This document shows, piece after piece, positions 56,424-64,000 of a DNA stretch of 64,000 bases (positions within the stretch are counted from its first letter, which is position 1; every line of letters begins with the position of its first letter). The notes under the pieces are model-generated. The model ran no database searches. It was not told the DNA's origin and saw only the letters and a list, made by a program, of their open reading frames with translations. The translations under genes and the position numbers were made by a program. Source of the stretch: Trachythela sp. YZ-2020 (Eukaryota > Cnidaria > Anthozoa > Malacalcyonacea > Clavulariidae). The DNA lies in NCBI GenBank assembly GCA_016169945.1, contig JADLSH010000231.1:62001-126000 (forward strand), given 5' to 3'.

Positions 56424-59400
56424 CATCACATGTAAATCCATTTCCAGTATATCCCGAAACACATATGCAGATATACCATCCATCTGTGTTATTGCATGTT
56501 GCATTGGAATGACATGGCGAATAATCTGGTAGACATTCATTTACATCTAAATGAAAGTTGGATTAAGTTGAGAATTGCTTAGGACTGCCCTTGCTCAAGT
56601 TCGCACTCGTATAATATTTTTTCTTTCCTTCTTACCATCACATGTAAATCCATTTCCAGTATATCCAGAATCACATCTGCAGATGTACGATCTATCTGTG
56701 TTGTTGCATGTTGCATTCGAATGACATGGTGAATCTGGTAGACATTCATCTACATCTAAATGAAAGCCGGATCAAGTTGAGAATTGGTTAGGATTGGCCT
56801 TGCACTAGTTCTTACTCGTAGAAATTTTTTTCTTTTCTTCTTACCATCACATGTCAATCCATTTCCAGTATATCCAGAATCACATGTGCAGATGTACGAT
56901 CCATCTGTGTTATTGCATGTTGAATTGGAATGACATGGTGAATCTGGTAGACATTCATTTACATCTAAATGAAAGTTGGATAAAGTTGAGAATTGGTTAG
57001 CACTATCCTTGCACTAGTTCTTACACGTATAATATTTTTTCTTTTCTTCTTACCATCACATGTAAATCCATTTCCAGTATAACCAGAATCACATGTGCAG
57101 ATGTACGATCCATCTGTGTTATTGCATGTTGCATTGGAATGACATGGTGAATCTTGTAGACATTCATTTACATCTAAATGAAAGTGGGATAAAGTTGAGA
57201 ATTGCTTAGGACTGGCCATGCACTATTACTTACATGTATAATATTTTTTGTTTTCTGTTTACCATCACATGTAAATCCATTTCCAGTATATCCAGAATCA
57301 CATGTGCAGATGTATGATCTGTCTGTGTTATTGCATGTTGCATTGGAATGACATGGTGAATCTCGTAGACATTCATTTACATCTAAATAAAAGTTGAATA
57401 AAGTTCAGAATTGGTTATGCCTGGCCTTACTGTAGTTCGTACTCATATAATATGTTTTTCTTTTCTTCCTACCATCACATGAAAATCCATTTCCAGTATA
57501 TCCAGAATCACATGTGCAGATGTACGATCCATCTGTGTTATTGCATGTTGCATTCGAATGACATGGTGAATCTGGTAGACATTCATTTACATCTAAATGA
57601 AAGTTAAATAAATTTCAGAATTGGTTAGAACTGGCACTATTCATGTTCGTTCTCGTATGATATTTTTTGTTTTCTCCTTACCATCACATGTAAATCCATT
57701 TCCAGTAAATCCAGAATCACATGTGCAGATGTACGATCCGTCTGTGTTATTGCATGATGCATTGGAATGACATGGGGAATCTGGTAGACATTCATTTACA
57801 TCTAAATAAAAGTTGAATCAAGTTCAGAATTGCTTTAGGACTGCCCTTGCTCTAGTTTGTACTCCTATAATAATTCTTCTTTTCTTCTTACCGTCACATG
57901 TAAATCCATTTCCAGTATATCCAGAATCACATGTGCAGATGTACGATCCGTCTGTGTTATTGCATGTTGAATTGGAATGACATGGTGAAGCCGGCAGACA
58001 TTCATTTACATCTAAATCAAAGTTGGATAAAGTTCAGAATTGATTAGGACTGCACTTGCTCTAGTTCGTACTCCTATTATAATTCTTCTTTTCTTCTTAC
58101 CGTCACATGTAAATCCATTTCCAGTATATCCAGAATCACACGTGCAGATGTACGATCCGCCTGTGTTATTGCATGTTGCATTGGAATGACATGGTGAAGT
58201 TGGTAGACATTCATTTACATCTAAATGAAAGTGCATAAAGTTCAGAATTGGTTATGCCTGGCCTTGCTCTAGTTCGTACTCCTATAATATGTTTTTCTTT
58301 TCTTCTTACCATCACATGAAAATCTATTTCCAGTATATCCAGAATCACATGTGCAAATGTACGATCCATCTGTGTTATTGCATGTAGCATTGGAATGACA
58401 TGGTGAATCTGGTAGACATTCATTTACATTTAAATGAAAGTCGGATTAAGTGCAGAATTGCTCAGGACTGGTTTTGCCTTAGTTCGTACTCCTATAATAT
58501 TTTTTCTTTTCTTCTTACCATCACACGTAAATCCATTTCCAGTGTATCCAGAATCACATGTGCAGATGTACGATCCGTCTGTGTTATTGCATGTTGCATT
58601 GGAATGACATGGGGAATCTGGTAGACATTCATTTACATCTAAATGAAAGTTAAATAAATTTCAGAATTGGTTAGAACTGGCACTATTCATGTTCGTTCTC
58701 GTATGATATTTTTTGTTTTCTCCTTACCATCACATGTAAATCCATTTCCAGTAAATCCAGAATCACATGTGCAGATGTACGATCCGTCTGTGTTATTGCA
58801 TGATGCATTGGAATGACATGGGGAATCTGGTAGACATTCATTTACATCTAAATAAAAGTTGAATCAAGTTCAGAATTGCTTTAGGACTGGCCTTGCTCTA
58901 GTTCGTACTCCTATAATAATTCTTCTTTTCTTCTTACCGTCACATGTAAATCCATTTCCAGTATATCCAGAATCACAAGTGCAGATGTACGATCCGTCTG
59001 TGTTATTGCATGTTGAATTGGAATGACATGGTGAAGCCGGCAGACATTCATTTACATCTAAATCAAAGTTGGATAAAGTTCAGAATTGATTAGGACTGCA
59101 CTTGCTCTAGTTCGTACTCCTATTATAATTCTTCTTTTCTTCTTACCGTCACATGTAAATCCATTTCCAGTATATCCAGAATCACACGTGCAGATGTACG
59201 ATCCGCCTGTGTTATTGCATGTTGCATTGGAATGACATGGTGAATCTGCTAGACATTCATTTACATCTAAATGAAAGTTGGATAAAGTTCAGAATTGGTT
59301 ATGCCTGGCCTTGCTCTAGTTCGTACTCCTATAATATGTTTTTCTTTTCTTTTTACCGTCACATGTAAATCCATTTCCAGTATATCCAGAATCACATGTG

Positions 59401-62400
59401 CAAATGTACGATCCATCTGTGTTATTGCATGTAGCATTGGAATGACATGGTGAATCTGGTAGACATTCATTTACATTTAAATGAAAGTCGGATTAAGTGC
59501 AGAATTGCTCAGGACTGGTTTTGCCTTAGTTCGTACTCCTATAATATTTTTTCTTTTCTTCTTACCATCACACGTAAATCCATTTCCAGTATATCCAGAA
59601 TCACAAGTGCAGATGTACGATCCGTCTGTGTTATTGCATGTTGCATTGGAATGACAGGGTGAATCTGGTTGACATTCATTTACATCTAAATGAAAGTTGG
59701 ATAAAGTTCAGAATTGCTTAGGACTACCTTTGCTCTAGTTCGAACTCCTATAATAATTCTTGTTTTCTTCTTACCGTCACATGTAAATCCATTTCCAGTA
59801 TATCCAGAATCACATGTGCAAATGTACGATCCGTCTGTGTTATTGCATGTTGCATTGGAATGACATGGTGAACCTGATAGACATTCATTTACATCTAAAT
59901 GAAAGTTGGATTAAGTGCAGAATTGCTTAGGACTGGCTTTGCTCTCGTTCGTACTCCTATAATATTTTTTCTTTTGTTCTTACCGTCACATGTAAATCCA
60001 TTTCCAGTATAGCCAGAATCACATGTGCATATGTACGATCCGTCTGTGTTATTGCATGTTGCATTGGAATGACATGGGGAATCTGGTAGACATTCATTTA
60101 CATCTAAATGAAAGTGGGAAAAGTTGAGAATTTGTTAGGCCTGGCCTTGCACTATTACTTACATGTATTATATTTTTTGTTTTCTTCTTACCATCACATG
60201 TAAATCCATTTCCATTAGAGCCAGAATCACACGTGCAGATGTACGATCCGTCTGTGTTATTGCATGTTGCATTGGGATGACATGGGGAATCTGGTAGACA
60301 TTCATTTACATCTAAATGAAAGTCGGATAAAGTTGAGAATTTGTTAGGCCTTGCCTTGCACTATTACTTACATGTATTATATTTTTTGTTTTCTTCTTAC
60401 CATCACATGTAAATGCATTTCCATTATAGCCAGAATCACACGTGCAGATGTACGATCCGTCTGTGTTATTGCATGTTGCATTGGAATGACATGGTGAACC
60501 TGGTAGACATTCATTTACATCTAAATAAAAGTTGAAAAAAGTTCAGAATCGCTTAGGACTGGCCTTGCACTAGTTCGTACTCTTATAATAATATTTCCGT
60601 TGTTCTTACCATCACATGTAAATCCATTCCCTGTGTATCCAGAATCACATGTGCAGATGTACGATCCGTCTGTGTTATTGCATGTTGCATTGGAATGACA
60701 TGGTGAACCTGGTAGACATTCATTTACATCTAAATAAAAGTTGAAAAAAGTTCAGAATCGCTTAGGACTGGCCTTGTACTAGTTCGTACTCCTATAATAA
60801 TATTTATTTTGTTCTTACCATCACATGTAAATCCACTCCCTGTGTATCCAGAATCACATGTGCAGATGTACGATCCGTCTGTGTTATTGCATGTTGCATT
60901 GGAATGACATGGTGAATCTGGTAGACATTCATTTACATCTAAATGAAAGTTGGATAAAGTTCAGAATTGCTTTAGGACTACCCTTGCTCTAGTTCGTACT
61001 CCTATAATAATTCTTCTTTTCTTCTTACCGTCACATGTAAATCCATTTCCAGTATATCCAGAATCACAAGTGCAGATGTACGATCCGTCTGTGTTATTGC
61101 ATGTTGCATTGGAATGACATGGTGAATCTGGTAGACATTCATTTACATCTAAATGAAAGTTGGATAAAGTTCAGAATTGCTTTAGGACTTTGCTCTAGTT
61201 CGAACTCCTATAATAATTCTTGTTTTCTTCTTACCGTCACATGTAAATCCATTTCCAGTATATCCAGAATCACAAGTGCAGATGTACGATCCGTCTGTGT
61301 TATTGCATGTTGCATTGGAATGACAGGGTGAATCTGGTTGACATTCATTTACATCTAAATGAAAGTTGGATAAAGTTCAGAATTGCTTAGGACTACCTTT
61401 GCTCTAGTTCGAACTCCTATAATAATTCTTGTTTTCTTCTTACCGTCACATGTAAATCCATTTCCAGTATATCCAGAATCACAAGTGCAGATGTACGATC
61501 CGTCTGTGTTATTGCATGTTGCATTGGAATGACATGGTGAACCTGGTAGACATTCATTTACATCTAAATAAAAGTTGAAAAAAGTTCAGAATCGCTTAGG
61601 ACTGGCCTTGTACTAGTTCGTACTCCTATAATAATATTTATTTTGTTCTTACCATCACATGTAAATCCATTTCCAGTATATCCAGAATCACATGTGCAGA
61701 TGTACGATCCGTCTGTGTTATTGCATGTTGCATTGGAATGACATGGTGAATCTGGTAGACATTCATTTACATCTAAATGAAAGTTGGATAAAGTTCAGAA
61801 TTGCTTAGGACTGGCTTTGCTCTAGTTCGTACTCCTATAATATTTTTTCTTTTCTTCTTACCGTCACATGTAAATCCATTTCCAGTATATCCAGAATCAC
61901 AAGTGCAGATGTACGATCCGTCTGTGTTATTGCATGTTGCATTGGAATGACATGGTGAATCTGGTAGACATTCATTTACATCTAAATGAAAGTTGGATAA
62001 AGTTCAGAATTGCTTTAGGACTTTGCTCTAGTTCGAACTCCTATAATAATTCTTGTTTTCTTCTTACCGTCACATGTAAATCCATTTCCAGTATATCCAG
62101 AATCACAAGTGCAGATGTACGATCCGTCTGTGTTATTGCATGTTGCATTGGAATGACAGGGTGAATCTGGTTGACATTCATTTACATCTAAATGAAAGTT
62201 GGATAAAGTTCAGAATTGCTTTAGGACTACCTTTGCTCTAGTTCGAACTCCTATAATAATTCTTGTTTTCTTCTTACCGTCACATGTAAATCCATTTCCA
62301 GTATATCCAGAATCACAAGTGCAGATGTACGATCCGTCTGTGTTATTGCATGTTGCATTGGAATGACAGGGTGAATCTGGTTGACATTCATTTACATCTA

Positions 62401-64000
62401 AATGAAAGTTGGATAAAGTTCAGAATTGCTTTAGGACTACCTTTGCTCTAGTTCGTACTCCTATAATAATTATTATTTTCTTCTTACCGTCACATGTAAA
62501 TCCATTTCCAGTATATCCAGAATCACATGTGCAAATGTACGATCCGTCTGTGTTATTGCATGTTGCATTCGAATGACAGGGGGAATCTGGTAGACATTCA
62601 TTTACATCTAAATGAAAGTTGGATAAAGTTCAGAATTGCTTTAGGACTACCCTTGCTCTAGTTCGAACTCCTATAATAATTCTTCTTTTCTTCTTACCGT
62701 CACATGTAAATCCATTTCCAGTATATCCAGAATCACAAGTGCAGATGTACGATCCGTCTGTGTTATTGCATGTTGCATTGGAATGACAGGGTGAATCTGG
62801 TTGACATTCATTTACATCTAAATGAAATTTGGATAAAGTTCAGAATTGCTTTAGGACAACCCTTGCTCTAGTTCGTACTCCTATAATAATTATTCTTTTC
62901 TTCTTACCGTCACATGTAAATCCATTTCCAGTATATCCAGAATCACATGTGCAAATGTACGATCCGTCTGTGTTATTGCATGTTGCATTGGAATGACAGG
63001 GGGAATCTGGTAGACATTCATTTACATCTAAATGAAAGTTAAATAAATTTCAGAATTGGTTAGACTGGCACTGCTCATGTTCCTTCTCGTATGATATTTT
63101 TTGTTTTCTCCTTACCATCACACGTAAATCCATTTCCAGTATATCCAGAATCACAAGTGCAGATGTACGATCCATCTGTATTATTGCATGTTGCATTCGA
63201 ATGACATGTTGAATCTGGTAGACATTCATTTACATCTAAATGAAAGTTGGATAAAGTTCAGTATTGCTTAGGACTGGCTTTGCTCTAGTTCGTACTCCTA
63301 TAATAATTCTTCTTTTCTTCTTACCGTCACATGTAAATCCATTTCCAGTATATCCAGAATCACACGTGCAGATGTACGATCCGCCTGTGTTGTTGCATGT
63401 TGCATTGGAATGACATGGTGAAGCTGTTAGACATTCATTTACATCTAAATGAAAGTGGATAAAGTTCAGAATTGGCTATGCCTGGCCTAGCTCTAGTTCG
63501 TACTCCTATAATATGTTTTTCTTTTCTTCTTACCATCACATGAATATCTATTTCCAGTATATCCAGAATCACATGTGCGGATGTACGATCCATCTGTGTT
63601 ATTGCATGTAGCATTGGAATGACATGGGGAATCTGGTAGACATTCATTTACATTTAAATGAAAGTTGGATTAAGTGCAGAATTGCTCAGGACTGGTTTTG
63701 CCTTAGTTGGTACTCCTATAATATTTCTTCTTTTCTTCTTACCATCACACGTAAATCCATTTCCAGTATATCCAAAATCACATGTGCAGATGTACGATCC
63801 GTCTGTGTTATTGCATGTTGCATTGGAATGACATGGGGAATCTGGTAGACATTCATTTACATCTAAATGAAAGTGGGATAAAGTTGAGAATTGGTTAGGC
63901 CTGGCCTTGCACTGTTACTTACATGTATAATATTTTTTCTTTTCTTCTTACCATCACATGTAAATCCATTTCCAGTGTATCCAGAATCACATGTGCAGAT
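56424..64000 (-). CDS. Tandem array of 37 calcium-binding EGF exons of one large extracellular protein
   Basis: Each exon is about 120 bp, phase 1-1, with a CATTTAG acceptor and GGTAAGAA donor. It encodes (D)[16 protein letters not shown], then [15 protein letters not shown] and TGNGFTCDG. Six cysteines, the DVNEC calcium ligand start, a CxNxxxxYxCxC hydroxylation pattern and two N-glycosylation sequons (NAT, NNT) recur. Exons: 56424-56546, 56636-56755, 56845-56964, 57054-57173, 57263-57382, 57473-57592, 57682-57801, 57892-58011, 58101-58220, 58310-58429, 58519-58638, 58728-58847, 58938-59057, 59147-59266, 59357-59476, 59566-59685, 59775-59894, 59984-60103, 60192-60311, 60401-60520, 60610-60729, 60819-60938, 61029-61148, 61235-61354, 61444-61563, 61653-61772, 61862-61981, 62068-62187, 62278-62397, 62488-62607, 62698-62817, 62908-63027, 63116-63235, 63325-63444, 63534-63653, 63743-63862, 63952-64000 (cut by the window end). 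Introns are about 86-110 bp and nearly as conserved as exons. The exon at 56424 is 3 bp longer. The protein is probably secreted or a cell-surface rod in the fibrillin/uromodulin-like style; the gene itself is not identified. N- and C-termini are outside or unresolved. Confidence 0.93.
58310..58429 (-). promoter_or_regulatory. EGF exon with AA in place of the AG acceptor (1)
   Basis: The intron end reads CATTTAA instead of CATTTAG before ATGTAAATG. All other signals and the frame are intact. Without AG the exon should be skipped or use a cryptic site; skipping keeps the frame because the exon is 120 bp and phase 1-1. Confidence 0.85.
59357..59476 (-). promoter_or_regulatory. EGF exon with AA in place of the AG acceptor (2)
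   Basis: Same G-to-A change at the acceptor as the 58310 exon, 1,047 bp away, within a duplicated five-exon block. The change was probably copied with the block. Confidence 0.85.
60990..62200. repeat. Four-exon higher-order duplication, period ~833 bp
   Basis: Exons 61029 and 61235 and their intron (with the shortened GCTTTAGGACTTTGCTCTAG) recur unchanged at 61862 and 62068, exactly 833 bp away. The plus-strand shadow frames at 61101 and 61934 are identical, which shows near-identity over at least 230 bp. Confidence 0.9.
63534..63653 (-). promoter_or_regulatory. EGF exon with AA in place of the AG acceptor (3)
   Basis: Third exon with CATTTAA before the coding start. Its neighbours at 63325 (with GGSY instead of DGSY) and 63743 match the neighbours of the other two, so this is another copy of the same block. 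Confidence 0.85.

Larger units (their letters stand above)
57663..59706. repeat. Five-exon higher-order duplication, period ~1,046 bp
   Basis: Exons 57682, 57892, 58101, 58310 and 58519 correspond in order, with their distinctive introns, to 58728, 58938, 59147, 59357 and 59566. Offsets are 1,046-1,047 bp. Diagnostic marks are the GTTCGTTCTCGTATGATATT intron, the ATTGATTAGGACTGCACTTG intron, the GGSY variant and the AA acceptor. Confidence 0.9.

Noticed and set aside
56173..63848. Plus-strand open frames with [13 protein letters not shown] and [20 protein letters not shown]
   Set aside because: They are antisense shadows of the EGF exon array and repeat with it.
56424..64000. Regularly spaced ~120-bp repeats resembling a giant CRISPR-like array
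   Set aside because: The repeat is a coding EGF exon with splice sites, and the spacers are conserved introns rather than unique spacers. The setting is an animal genome.
1..64000. tRNA, rRNA or bacterial contamination
   Set aside because: I saw no tRNA-like A/B boxes or rRNA sequence, no compact gene spacing or ribosome-binding sites; introns and animal retroelements occur throughout.

Overview
This is nuclear DNA from a marine invertebrate animal, most likely a cnidarian. It is A+T-rich, its genes are split by short GT-AG introns, and it is dense with decayed transposons. The supporting families are calcium-binding EGF exons, a Penelope-like element carrying hammerhead ribozyme motifs, a Polinton-type packaging ATPase, jockey/CR1-type LINEs and a HECT-like pseudogene. 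There are no bacterial operons, rRNA or tRNA genes. Species assignment is inference.

Layout. 1-9 kb: mostly non-coding, with a self-complementary GGAATTCCTATAGG-type satellite and TTAA-flanked inverted-repeat elements. 9-13.4 kb: a minus-strand gene of unknown function whose 3' part lies in a block duplicated at 31-32.6 kb. 14.8-19.7 kb: a 4.9-kb palindromic element with a 6-bp target duplication, 5'-AG termini and two inverted copies of a Polinton/adintovirus-type packaging ATPase. This is the most unusual object in the window. 20-30 kb: TA-flanked, foldback and 2-kb palindromic repeats plus minisatellites. 33-34.6 kb: a HECT-like pseudogene.

24-64 kb, minus strand: EGF-like exons. Three well-kept 123-bp exons lie at 37-40 kb, with broken relatives at 24.5, 35.5, 44.0 and 54.9 kb (a weaker one at 14.4 kb). 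From 56.4 kb to the window end there are 37 near-identical phase 1-1 EGF exons separated by roughly 90-110-bp introns that are almost equally conserved. This is a recently expanded repeat gene for a large secreted or cell-surface calcium-binding protein, and it runs past the right edge. Whether the 24-55 kb exons belong to the same gene cannot be decided here.

Between these exons lie a Penelope-like element with a 16-bp target duplication (38.4-40.4 kb), a hAT-type MITE with an 8-bp duplication (42.8 kb), a LINE (44.4-46.1 kb), CTTCG-apex hairpin repeats (47.4, 51.4, 51.7 kb; another at 10.9 kb) and a Tc1/mariner-type transposon inserted in an older LINE (52.7-54.5 kb). Coordinates of exons and repeats were read by eye from splice signals and inverted or direct matches; no alignment was run.
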